From contig NZ_BOMW01000078.1 of the NCBI RefSeq assembly GCF_016862395.1, positions 1 through 40,992 on the forward strand: DNA of 40,992 nucleotides, read 5' to 3'. Positions 1 to 7,482 of the stretch are shown piece by piece (within the stretch, counting starts at the first letter, position 1; each line of letters starts with the position of its first letter). This stretch comes from Actinoplanes siamensis (GTDB lineage Bacteria; Actinomycetota; Actinomycetes; Mycobacteriales; Micromonosporaceae). A program made the position numbers and the translations under genes. The notes beneath the pieces are model-generated. The model was not told where the DNA came from, ran no database searches, and was given only the letters and a program-made list of their open reading frames with translations.

Positions 1-64
1 GCTCAAGTGGGACAGGTTCAACGCCCTGGAGATCACGAGGGGCTGCGTCTACGCCTGCCCGTAG
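1..64 (+). pseudogene. 3'-truncated fragment of a B12-binding/radical SAM gene
   Basis: The window opens inside a reading frame that runs to a TAG at 62-64. Bases 2-59 match 13781-13838 of the complete radical SAM gene with a single difference at base 55, which is synonymous (GCC against GCG, Ala). The frame encodes the stretch ending in CVYAC, that is, the first two cysteines of the CxxxCxxC iron-sulfur motif, and then stops one codon later (Pro, stop) before the third cysteine. A protein ending here could not bind the cluster, so the copy is non-functional as it stands. Base 1 also differs from its counterpart only at a wobble position. What lies upstream is outside the window, so whether the full 5' part of a gene is present is not known. 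Confidence 0.8.
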
Positions 65-135
65 CAACCTGAACTACTACATGCATCCGCCCATGGCCGT
101 GATCGTGAGAACGGCCGGTGTGCCGCGGCGCCGTA

Positions 136-168
136 CGCTACATTTCACCGCGCCGGTGAGATGTAGCG
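136..168. promoter_or_regulatory. Long inverted repeat upstream of the aldo/keto reductase
   Basis: Two 15-base arms (136-150 and 154-168) are inverted copies separated by 3 bases; the only imperfect pair is a T-G wobble. The arms begin CGCTACAT and end ATGTAGCG. The element lies about 120 bases before the reductase start. It could be a regulator binding site, an RNA hairpin, or part of the junction of the accessory segment. The short half-site CTACA also occurs in the palindrome at 1636-1649. The symmetry is seen; the role is not known. Confidence 0.55.
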
Positions 169-287
169 CCGGCCGATTCCCGAATCTGCTTCCCCGCACC
201 CGCCAGTGTCGACAACCGTCTCGTCCTGCCTTGCTTAACCTGCGTCGGTGGGGGGATAACGGGTTACCTCGACGTAAGGAGCAGCTG

Positions 288-1307
288 ATGGAATATCGCA
301 CTCTTGGCGGCACCGGCACGATCGTCTCGACCCTTTGCCTAGGCACGATGACGTTCGGCAACGAAAGCAGTGAGGAGGTGTCACACGCACAGCTGGACCG
401 CTTCGTCGAGGCCGGCGGCAACTTCATCGACACCGCCGACGTGTACTCACGCGGCGTGTCTGAGGAGGTCATCGGCCGCTGGCTCGCTGCCCGGCCCGGC
501 ACCCGCGACCGGCTCGTCATCGCCACCAAGGGCCGCTTCCCCATGGGTGACGACCCGAACTCGGCCGGACTGACCCGCGTGCACCTGTCCCGTGCGCTCG
601 ACGCGAGCCTGCGCCGCCTCGGCGTCGAGACCATCGACCTCTACCAGGCGCACGCCTGGGACCCGCTGACCCCGATCGAGGAGACACTGGCGTTCTTCGA
701 CGGCGCCGTACGCGCCGGCAAGATCAGGTACGTGGGGGTCAGTAACTTCCTCGGCTGGCAGCTGCAGAAGGCGGCGACGATCACCCAGCTCCGCGGGCTG
801 GCCCCGATCGTCACCCTGCAGCCGCAGTACAACCTGCTGGTACGGGAGATCGAGTTCGAGCTCGTCGACGTGTGTCGCAACGAGAACATCGGCATCCTGC
901 CCTGGTCGCCGCTGGGCGGCGGCTGGCTCACCGGCAAGTATCAGCGCGACAGCATGCCGACCGGCGCCAGCCGCCTCGGCGAGGACCCGGGCCGCGGCAT
1001 GGAGGCGTACGGCCCGCGCAACTCCGACACCCGCACCTGGCGCATCCTCGACGCGGTCCGGCAGGTCGCCGAGGCGCACGGCGTGTCGATGTCGCAGGTG
1101 TCGCTCTCCTGGCTCGCTGACCGGCCGGCCGTCACCTCGGTGATCCTCGGTGCTCGTACCGTCGAGCAGCTCGAGGACAATCTCGGCGCCGCGGGCCTGC
1201 ACCTGCCGGAGAAGGAGACCGAGCTGCTCGCGGAGGCCAGCACCCCCGTGGTTGGCGAATACCCGTACGGTCCGCAAGGCATCGCCCAGCGCGACCGCAG
1301 GATCTGA
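288..1307 (+). CDS. Aldo/keto reductase
   Basis: A 339-residue NADPH-dependent aldo/keto reductase of the (beta/alpha)8-barrel family, acting in the cytoplasm on an aldehyde or ketone that the sequence does not identify. The ATG at 288 is chosen because AAGGAG (276-281) lies 6 bases before it and because the family N-terminus (YRTLGGTG) begins there; the frame is open further upstream without family similarity. The catalytic tetrad is complete: D48 and Y53 in NFIDTADVY, K81 in IATKG and H122 in YQAHAWD. The C-terminal cofactor-binding stretch SVILGARTVEQLEDNL is present. A possible promoter is TTGCTT (231-236), 18 bases, then GATAAC (255-260). It is the first complete gene of the presumed accessory segment, alone on its strand before a 470-base gap. 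Confidence 0.93.
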   Translation: MEYRTLGGTGTIVSTLCLGTMTFGNESSEEVSHAQLDRFVEAGGNFIDTADVYSRGVSEEVIGRWLAARPGTRDRLVIATKGRFPMGDDPNSAGLTRVHLSRALDASLRRLGVETIDLYQAHAWDPLTPIEETLAFFDGAVRAGKIRYVGVSNFLGWQLQKAATITQLRGLAPIVTLQPQYNLLVREIEFELVDVCRNENIGILPWSPLGGGWLTGKYQRDSMPTGASRLGEDPGRGMEAYGPRNSDTRTWRILDAVRQVAEAHGVSMSQVSLSWLADRPAVTSVILGARTVEQLEDNLGAAGLHLPEKETELLAEASTPVVGEYPYGPQGIAQRDRRI

Positions 1308-1623
1308 CAGGTGGGGCCAGCAACGGACGTCAACGGCGTCGAACGGGCGTCAACGTTCCCCATGGAAAAGCCGCTGACCTGCTGAAGCGCCGTTCCGGTA
1401 GTTCAGCGGACTTGGCGTGGATCGTATTGACGCAGAGGTGCTCCACAGTCAGGCGCGCCACCTGCGTCGAACGGCATGAAATCGCAGGTCACAGACGTGA
1501 ACTGCCTTGAAGCGGCTGCCCGTCATGTCGGCTTTCGTCGGTGACCTCTTCTGGCGTCGGAGAAGTCCGAGCGGTGTCGAGTGCAGGGTCCTCCACGGAG
1601 GTCATGAGGCATGAAGAGGTCTC
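1308..1623. other. Intergenic stretch without a recognisable gene
   Basis: No reading frame here resembles a known protein, has a ribosome binding site or shows coding bias. A short inverted repeat (AAGAG, 2 bases, CTCTT) lies at 1614-1625. The stretch is presumably the leader region of the esterase gene plus the reductase 3' end. Confidence 0.5.
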
Positions 1624-1652
1624 TTGCCATTCGTTCTACACCGGTGTAGGAA
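1624..1652 (+). promoter_or_regulatory. Promoter with a LacI-type operator between -35 and -10
   Basis: TTGCCA (1624-1629) and TAGGAA (1647-1652) are separated by 17 bases. The perfect 14-base palindrome CTACACCGGTGTAG (1636-1649) fills the spacer and overlaps the -10 box. A centre of CG inside an even palindrome is the normal form of LacI-family operators, and the position is that of a repressor blocking RNA polymerase. The esterase starts 127 bases after the -10 box, and a LacI-type regulator gene follows the esterase, so regulation by that protein is inferred. A weaker core match, CACCGGTG, occurs at 5459-5466 just after the regulator gene. Confidence 0.6.
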
Positions 1653-1779
1653 GTCTATTGATTGATGTGAATGTTGACTGTCGCGGCTGTCGGGAAGGTC
1701 TCGGTGGCCGATCTCGATGGTGAGGCGCGGGCCTTCTATATGCGGGAGGCCTTGACGCTCTGAGAGGAGCAGCAACGCG

Positions 1780-4281
1780 ATGTCACGCAGCAGTGGCTCC
1801 CGAATGACCAGCCTTGTCGCAGCCGCGGCTTTGGTGGTGTCAGTCGCCGCGGCCGCCCCGGCGGCTGCCGCGGCGGCCCCGGCTGCTGCCGGGGCCGACA
1901 CATGGCATTCGAACGACGACGTCTATCACTATTTCAAGGTGCCGCAGTCGCAGGTCAGCAGCATCGTCGGCGGAACGCCGGCAACGCTCGAGCTGGAGGC
2001 GAACATCGGCCCGAGCGGCACGTGGTCGGCGCTCGCGCTCGACCCGAGTGGCTCGGACTACGCCGCGAACGTCGGTCCACTCGAGCCCGGGCTGTACTAC
2101 TACCAGTACACCGCGACCATGCCGGACAGGTCGAAGGTGTCCTTCCGCCAGCCGGGCAGCCCGGTGGCGGTGACGTCGAAGCCGAACTGGAACACCTTCT
2201 TCGTGCCGGGTGAGTCGGTCGGGTGGATGGACGACGTCGCCGCGGGCGGGACGGTGAAGGAACTGTCCTACACGAGCGCGAAGGCGAAGGAGAGCCGCAC
2301 CGCCGTGGTGTGGACGCCGCCCGGCTACAACGCCGCCCGGCGCAAGGCGTACCCGGTGCTGTACCTGCTGAGCGGCGAGGGGCAGACCGCTCGTGAGTGG
2401 CTGGAACTCGGCCGGGCGAAGCAGATCCTCGACAACCTGGTCGCGGGCAGGCACGCCAAGCCGATGGTGGTCGTGATGGCTGACGCCGACTCCCGCGCCG
2501 AGCTGCTCGACGCCGTCGTCCCGGCAGCGCGGGCCGGCTACAACATCTCGTCCCGGCCCCAGGATCAGGCGCTGGCCGGCGCCGGGCAGGCGATCAGCAT
2601 CCTCCGTAGCGATCCCGGCAGATTCGCCTACGTCGGCTCCTTCTCCGGCTCCGCCGACGGTTCGATCACCAAGGCGGAGGCCAAGGCGATCAACAAGGGC
2701 ACCAAGCTGCTCCGGGCGTACGTCGGAAACACGCTCGATCCGTCCTACAACGACACCTACGACCTGCTGGTGAACCTGAAGAGGTCCGGGGTGAAGGTCG
2801 AGTTCGACGGTGTCAACCCCGACGACGCCGGCTGGGACGCGTGGCGGGAGAACCTGCGAGACTTCGCCGCTCGGGTCTTCGAGCAGAAGAGCGCCGGCCC
2901 CGGTCCCGGCAAGGGACACCGCCCGCTGACCCAGCCGTACCAGCCCCCTGCGCCCGGGTCGATCACGACCCCGCACATCGACCCGTACGGCGTCGTCACG
3001 TTCGAGACCGGCACCCAGTGGGCCGACGCCAAGGACGTCACGGTCTGGGGTAACTTCGCCCCGAACGGCCAGTGGTTCCGGGTCCCGATGACCAAGCAGC
3101 CCGACGGCCGCTGGCGCATCTCGGTGGGACCGCTCGACGGCTATTACTACTACCGGTACGTGGTCGACGGCGTCGACAAGAAGGACCCCGCCGACACCGT
3201 CAACACCCATGTGACGGAGTCGCAGCTCTTCGTGCCGGGCAAGACCGACGCGATGCTCGCCGACGTCCCCGAAGGCAAGGGCGGCACGGTCTCGCTGATG
3301 AGCTACGACGGAGGCCAGGGTGCAGAGCGCTACGCGTACGTCTGGACACCGCCAGGCTACGATGCTGACCGCGAAGCCTCCTACCCGGTGCTGTACCTGT
3401 ACCACGGCGGGGGCCAGAACTACGGCAGCTGGCTCGAGACCGGGCGGGCCAAGCAGATTCTCGACAACAACTACCTCAACGGGGCAATGGCGCCGATGGT
3501 CGTGGTCATGCCCGACCAGAACGGTGTCGACTTCTGGACCGACCTCAGCCAGCACGTGATGCCAACCGCGGCGGCGAAGTACAACATCTCGACTGATTCA
3601 GATGAGCGGGCGCTCGCCGGTCTGTCGTGGGGAGCCATCAACAGCCTCGGCACGTGGCTCAGCCACCCGGGCGAATTCGCCTACATCGGTGCCTTCTCGG
3701 GGGGCCTGCTCTCCAACCCCAGCGTCGACGTCCAGGCGGTCAACAAAAGCACCAAGCTCGCAAGGCTGTACTCCGGTGACGTCGACTTCACGTACTCGCT
3801 CACCCAGAGCACGATGCAGTGGCTGACCTCCCAGGGCATCAAATACGAGTACGCCGGCACCTGGGTCGGACCGCATGGCTTCGACATCTGGATGGCGAAC
3901 CTGATCGACTTCGTGCCGCGGCTTTTCGTGCCTGAGTACCGGTTCGGCGGGGTGCGGCCACCGCTGGCCGGCGACGGGTCCGACATCGTCAAAGCCGGAC
4001 ATCCCGTGCCGGTCAAGTTCAGCCTGGCCAACGCAGAAGGGAAGGCGGTCACCGACGCGCGGCCGCGCCTCTACCTCGTGAAGAAGACCGACGGCGTGGC
4101 CGGCCTCCGCGTTCCGGCCACACCTGTCCAGAAGCGGGCGGACAACACCGCACGCTACAGCGCCGCAGGACACCAGTACATCTTCGACTGGGACACCACC
4201 GGGCTCGCCCCGGGTACCTACGAGTTGCAGATCGATCCGGTCCGCGGCCCCGTTCACGCCATCGCCCTGACCATCACCTGA
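1780..4281 (+). CDS. Secreted two-domain putative esterase, first domain inactive
   Basis: An 833-residue exported protein. An Ala-rich signal peptide (about 1-33, following SRSSGSR) is followed by two copies of an early-Ig-like fold plus a PF00756-type esterase (enterochelin/feruloyl/acetyl-xylan esterase-like), and by a C-terminal beta domain of about 100 residues. The repeat is obvious: VVWTPPGY...YPVLYLL and GRAKQILDN in copy one, YVWTPPGY...YPVLYLY and GRAKQILDN in copy two. Copy two has GLSWG with S616 as nucleophile, HGGG for the oxyanion hole, H699 in GPHGFD, and D667 or D669 as the acid. Copy one has GAGQA where GLSWG should be (G269 replaces Ser), SGEG instead of HGGG, and no matching His, so it is probably a binding or structural domain. 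AGAGGAG (1763-1769) precedes the ATG. The substrate is likely an esterified plant polysaccharide or a related ester; this is inference. Confidence 0.85.
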   Translation: MSRSSGSRMTSLVAAAALVVSVAAAAPAAAAAAPAAAGADTWHSNDDVYHYFKVPQSQVSSIVGGTPATLELEANIGPSGTWSALALDPSGSDYAANVGPLEPGLYYYQYTATMPDRSKVSFRQPGSPVAVTSKPNWNTFFVPGESVGWMDDVAAGGTVKELSYTSAKAKESRTAVVWTPPGYNAARRKAYPVLYLLSGEGQTAREWLELGRAKQILDNLVAGRHAKPMVVVMADADSRAELLDAVVPAARAGYNISSRPQDQALAGAGQAISILRSDPGRFAYVGSFSGSADGSITKAEAKAINKGTKLLRAYVGNTLDPSYNDTYDLLVNLKRSGVKVEFDGVNPDDAGWDAWRENLRDFAARVFEQKSAGPGPGKGHRPLTQPYQPPAPGSITTPHIDPYGVVTFETGTQWADAKDVTVWGNFAPNGQWFRVPMTKQPDGRWRISVGPLDGYYYYRYVVDGVDKKDPADTVNTHVTESQLFVPGKTDAMLADVPEGKGGTVSLMSYDGGQGAERYAYVWTPPGYDADREASYPVLYLYHGGGQNYGSWLETGRAKQILDNNYLNGAMAPMVVVMPDQNGVDFWTDLSQHVMPTAAAKYNISTDSDERALAGLSWGAINSLGTWLSHPGEFAYIGAFSGGLLSNPSVDVQAVNKSTKLARLYSGDVDFTYSLTQSTMQWLTSQGIKYEYAGTWVGPHGFDIWMANLIDFVPRLFVPEYRFGGVRPPLAGDGSDIVKAGHPVPVKFSLANAEGKAVTDARPRLYLVKKTDGVAGLRVPATPVQKRADNTARYSAAGHQYIFDWDTTGLAPGTYELQIDPVRGPVHAIALTIT

Positions 4282-4398
4282 CCTCGCGTCACGCGGCCGG
4301 CACGCCCCGGAACGGGCGGGCCGGCCGCTGCGTACTGAGGTCGGGAATGGCGCCGTCTTATACGCTGGCCGACGAATCGACGAGCGGCGGGAGGGGCT

Positions 4399-5445
4399 GT
4401 GGCGCGCAAGGCCAACGGGTTGGCGACGATGCGCGACGTCGCCCGGCTCGCCGGGGTGTCGATCAAGACGGTGTCCAACATCCTCAACGGCTATCAGTAC
4501 GTGCGTCCGGAAACCCGCAAGCGGGTGGACGACGCGATCCGTGAGTTGGGCTACCACGTGAATGTGTCCGCCCGGAACCTGAGCCGAGGCCGGACCGGGG
4601 CGATCGCTTTGGTGCTGCCGTCGCTGCGCGTCGTGTACTTCGCCGAACTTGCCGACGCCGTCATGCGAGAGGCGTCCAGGCGAGGTCTGACCGTCTTCAT
4701 CGAGCAGACCAGCGCCGAGCGTGACCGCGAGCTGCGGGTGCTGGACGGCAGTTACCGGTCGCGCTTCGACGGCGTGCTGTACTCCCCACTCGCGCTGGGC
4801 CAGAAGGACCTCGCGCGGTTCGACGTCGACTTTCCCCTCGTGCTCCTGGGCGAGCGCGTGTTCGATGCCAACGTCGACCACGTCACGATGAGCAACGTCG
4901 AGGGAGCACGTGCGGCGACCGAGCACGTCCTGGGCCGGGGTGCGACCACGGTAGTTCCCCTGGGAGTCAAGGACGACCCATCACCGAGCAGCGGAACGCT
5001 GCGGTTCCAGGGCTTCCGGGGCGCCCTCCGGTCACGAGGGTTCGACGTCGACCCACGCGCGATCATCGGCGTACCCGACTACTTCCACTCCACCGGCGCC
5101 ACGACGATCGCTCGCATACTTGACAGCGGCGTCAAGCCCGATGCGGTTGTGGCGTTCGCCGACACACTCGCGCTGGGTGCGCTCGCCGCCGTTCAGGACC
5201 GCGGTCTACGGGTTCCCGAGGACGTCCTGCTGATCGGCTTCGACAACATCGACGAAGCGAACTACTCCCGACCTCCGCTGAGCACCATCGACCCCGGGCG
5301 CGACGTGATCGCACACCAGGCAGTCGCCCTGTTGGAAGAGCGGATCCAGCTCCAGCTCGACGGTGTGCCGCGAGAGGAACAGCCGGCGCCCCGCAGGATA
5401 GTCGTCGACTTCGAACTGATCCAAAGGCAGTCGACGCTGCGCTGA
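4399..5445 (+). CDS. LacI-family transcriptional regulator
   Basis: A 348-residue repressor-type protein. The N-terminal helix-turn-helix (about residues 8-30: MRDVARLAGVSIKTVSNILNG) is followed by the hinge helix region ending ARNLSRG, whose Leu is the residue that LacI proteins insert into a central CG step. The remainder is a periplasmic-binding-like ligand domain (AIALVLPS at its start; VAFADTLALGALAAVQDRG and LIGFDNID near its end). The GTG start at 4399 is preceded by GGGAGGGG. It lies 117 bases after the esterase on the same strand, and the palindrome at 1636-1649 has the expected operator form, so it probably represses the esterase until an inducing sugar or ester product appears. The ligand cannot be read from sequence. 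Confidence 0.92.
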   Translation: MARKANGLATMRDVARLAGVSIKTVSNILNGYQYVRPETRKRVDDAIRELGYHVNVSARNLSRGRTGAIALVLPSLRVVYFAELADAVMREASRRGLTVFIEQTSAERDRELRVLDGSYRSRFDGVLYSPLALGQKDLARFDVDFPLVLLGERVFDANVDHVTMSNVEGARAATEHVLGRGATTVVPLGVKDDPSPSSGTLRFQGFRGALRSRGFDVDPRAIIGVPDYFHSTGATTIARILDSGVKPDAVVAFADTLALGALAAVQDRGLRVPEDVLLIGFDNIDEANYSRPPLSTIDPGRDVIAHQAVALLEERIQLQLDGVPREEQPAPRRIVVDFELIQRQSTLR

Positions 5446-5563
5446 GGCCGTTCCGTCACACCGGTGCGCAATTGCTACGACGACGCGCGTCGGCGTACTG
5501 CTGTGACTGGCACACCTCGGCCGTGAACTGGGAAAACGCGGTTCTTGTGGGGCTCGAACCCGG

Positions 5564-5654
5564 TGGACCGGACGTTGCACCATGCGAACCACCCCATCGC
5601 CATCCCTGGTGGTCCGCTATCGGGACGTTTGACCAGTTCACGTAGCAGGTAATC
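5564..5654. repeat. 91-bp intergenic direct repeat, copy A
   Basis: Aligned without gaps to 8812-8902 (constant offset 3248). The left 29 bases match at 28 positions and include the run CCGGACGTTGCACCATGCGA. The middle 34 bases match at about half the positions. The right 28 bases, starting GTTTGACCAG, match at 24. Conserved ends with a variable middle of fixed length suggest a structured or protein-bound element rather than a gene. TTGACC (5629-5634) near the right end could serve as a -35 box for the toxin-antitoxin operon downstream, but the spacing to a -10 is poor. Confidence 0.7.
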
Positions 5655-5659
5655 ACATT

Positions 5660-5682
5660 CGGGGCCGCCGTCGGCGGCCCCG
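5660..5682. terminator. Hairpin after the LacI regulator gene
   Basis: Ten perfect base pairs (CGGGGCCGCC at 5660-5669 with GGCGGCCCCG at 5673-5682) around a 3-base loop. It lies about 215 bases after the regulator stop and before the toxin-antitoxin promoter. No T run follows, so it would be a GC-only terminator of the kind common in actinobacteria, or an insulating hairpin. Confidence 0.5.
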
Positions 5683-5721
5683 AACGGGTGTCAGGAGCGG
5701 CGCACCGCCACCACCAGAGTG

Positions 5722-5737
5722 GTACCGTATCCGGTAC
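5722..5737. promoter_or_regulatory. Probable antitoxin autoregulatory operator
   Basis: GTACCG and CGGTAC form a 6-base inverted repeat around TATC, 16 bases before the antitoxin GTG and just upstream of its ribosome binding site. YefM-YoeB type operons are known to be repressed by their own products at palindromes containing a GTAC core. The symmetry is seen; the regulator is inferred from position and family. Confidence 0.55.
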
Positions 5738-5752
5738 AACCTTGGAGGCGTC

Positions 5753-6010
5753 GTGACTTCAGCAATCAGTGCCAGCGAGGCACGCAAATCCCTCTTTCCG
5801 CTCATCGAACGAGTCAACGAGGATCACACCCCGATAGAGATCGTCTCCAAGCGGGGCAACGCCGTCCTGGTGAGCAAGGAGGACTGGGACTCGATCATGG
5901 AAACCAACTACCTGCTCCGATCCCCCGCCAACGCCAAGCGCCTCACTGAGAGCGTCGAGCAATGGCGAGCCGGCCGGGCCACCGAACGTGATTTCGGGCC
6001 CGAGGAGTGA
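5753..6010 (+). CDS. YefM/Phd-family antitoxin
   Basis: An 85-residue antitoxin that would bind the partner toxin through its C-terminal part and DNA through its N-terminal part. It begins TSAISASEARKSLFPLIERV, the standard Phd/YefM opening, followed by IEIVSKRGNAVLVSKEDWDSI, the family's beta-sheet and helix, and an acidic C-terminus. The GTG start at 5753 follows TTGGAGG (5742-5748). Its stop overlaps the toxin start in GTGA, so the two are translationally coupled. The operator-like repeat at 5722-5737 suggests autorepression. The pair lies between the two copies of the 91-bp repeat. Confidence 0.92.
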   Translation: MTSAISASEARKSLFPLIERVNEDHTPIEIVSKRGNAVLVSKEDWDSIMETNYLLRSPANAKRLTESVEQWRAGRATERDFGPEE

Positions 6011-6267
6011 AGCTCAGCTGGACCGACCACGGCTGGGACGACTACCTGTACCGGCAGACCCAGGACCGCAAGACGCTCAAGCGCATCAACGCACTGATCG
6101 CCGACATCAAACGCGACCCCGACGGCCCCGGCATCGGCAAACCGGAGATCCTCCGAAACAACCTCGCCGGCCTCCGGTCACGGCGCATCGACGACGAGCA
6201 CCGCATGGTGTACGCCGTCGAGCCCCACGAGATCACCATCATCTCCTGCCGGTACCACTACGAGTGA
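6007..6267 (+). CDS. Txe/YoeB-family mRNA interferase toxin
   Basis: An 86-residue toxin that in this family cleaves mRNA on the ribosome. It opens KLSWTDHGWDDYLYRQTQD and closes SCRYHYE, closely following the YoeB pattern. Residues matching the E. coli catalytic set are all present: E47 (GKPEILR), R66 (DDEHRMVY), H84 and Y85 (CRYHYE). The usual Gly-x-Trp-Ser-Arg-Arg segment reads GLRSRRI, so the aromatic residue is missing; the effect is unknown. The GTG start overlaps the antitoxin stop. The operon seems complete and functional. Confidence 0.92.
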   Translation: MKLSWTDHGWDDYLYRQTQDRKTLKRINALIADIKRDPDGPGIGKPEILRNNLAGLRSRRIDDEHRMVYAVEPHEITIISCRYHYE

Positions 6268-6288
6268 CTCCGGCCCTCTCATTACTGC

Positions 6289-7425
6289 TCAGCGGCGTTT
6301 GGCGAACTCTGCCAATCGCTCACTGAGCGGGCTCACCCGCGGGCGCGGCGGCCGATCGAAATAGCCCGGCTTGAACTCGCGCATCAGCGCGTCACCGTCC
6401 CGGATCCAGTCGAACCGTGGCCGTTTCAGCAGCCGCCGGAACACGACACTCGCCGTCTCGGGATCCCTCGCAGCCAGCCGGCGCAGAACCATCGGCTCCA
6501 CGCTGTCGTCCTCGAGATAGGACAGTGTCTGCTCGCGCCACCGGCGGCGTCGCAGCAGCTCAGGTTTCGCGAACGCTTCCTCCACGAGGCCGAACTCCGC
6601 GTAGAAACCAAGCCCGTCCGTCTCGTCGTAGATCAGCGCCACCGTCTCCGCATCGGTCAGATCCGGCGGCAACGACATCGACACCGCCGGAGGAGCGTCC
6701 CCCGGGTCCGGCCCGAGAACCGCGTCACGGCAGTACGTGTAGTAGCCGTCGAGCCGCTCCTGAGCCTGTTCCCCCGGGACCACCAGCAGGTCGGTGCCAA
6801 AGCAATCGACGAACCGTGCCCGGTCGACACGCTGGCGCTCCCACGCCTGGGCCAGCTTCTCCGGATTCCGGAACACCGCTTCCGGCGTACGCAAAGACAT
6901 GTCCAGCGCGAGCTGATAGGCGGTGTCCCGCTCCCTCGCGCGCAGAATCTGTACCGGCCCGCTCAGCATCCACTCGTCACCAACCGCGACCAGCCGGGCG
7001 ATGATGAACGAGCGGCGCGGCATCTGTTTGAACACGGCCGGGCCCATGTTCGATCGGACCCGATAGGTCAAGTCGTCGACCAGACTAGCCACCAGGAGCG
7101 CGGGCCCGTCCGTCCGCTGCACCTCGAACGGGCCCTGCACCACATCGCGCCAGCCGAGCAGCATCTCTCGTTCGACCTCCGGAAGGTCCGGCCGGGCCTC
7201 CACGAACTGCTCCACCACCGTCCGGCCGTTAGCCAGCCGGTGCTCCAGCACGAAACAGTCCCAAAGCAGCATCCACCGCTGCTCATCGACGTCTTCCAGG
7301 CCGTTGCCGTACTGGGCCAGAAAACTCGACGCCGCCCGGTCGTAGCGGGGCTTTTGAGAAAACGCCACCAGCTCGGCCTTGAGGTCACCAGCCCGTCGCA
7401 GCAGCGCGGCATCAGATATCGACAT
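6289..7425 (-). CDS. Unrecognised 378-residue protein, adjacent to toxin-antitoxin pair
   Basis: A soluble, Arg- and acid-rich protein with no signal peptide and no membrane segment. I do not recognise the family. Visible segments: an N-terminal helical part rich in Trp and charge (about residues 45-110, including WMLLWDCFVLEHRL and EREMLLGWRDVVQGPFEV); a middle strand-rich part around IIARLVAVGDEWMLSGPVQIL; and a C-terminal part starting about residue 250 (LPPDLTDAETVALIYDETDG) with a very basic tail. Coding character is clear from consistent third-position GC on this strand. It faces the toxin gene tail to tail with a 21-base gap and has the next unrecognised gene 57 bases upstream on the same strand, so the two probably form an operon. 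Confidence 0.75.
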   Translation of the reverse strand: MSISDAALLRRAGDLKAELVAFSQKPRYDRAASSFLAQYGNGLEDVDEQRWMLLWDCFVLEHRLANGRTVVEQFVEARPDLPEVEREMLLGWRDVVQGPFEVQRTDGPALLVASLVDDLTYRVRSNMGPAVFKQMPRRSFIIARLVAVGDEWMLSGPVQILRARERDTAYQLALDMSLRTPEAVFRNPEKLAQAWERQRVDRARFVDCFGTDLLVVPGEQAQERLDGYYTYCRDAVLGPDPGDAPPAVSMSLPPDLTDAETVALIYDETDGLGFYAEFGLVEEAFAKPELLRRRRWREQTLSYLEDDSVEPMVLRRLAARDPETASVVFRRLLKRPRFDWIRDGDALMREFKPGYFDRPPRPRVSPLSERLAEFAKRR

Positions 7426-7482
7426 GCCACCAACCTATGAGCTGCCGGAGTCAGACCGGCACGGGGTGCCTCGTTCGGGTGA

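Noticed and set aside
1541..1723. Short forward frame of 60 residues upstream of the esterase
   Set aside because: No ribosome binding site, no coding bias, and it covers the promoter and operator.
5541..5563. tRNA 3'-end-like sequence on the minus strand (GGGTTCGAGCCCC)
   Set aside because: A T-loop-like string is present but only four stem pairs form, and no anticodon arm, D arm or matching acceptor strand can be found.
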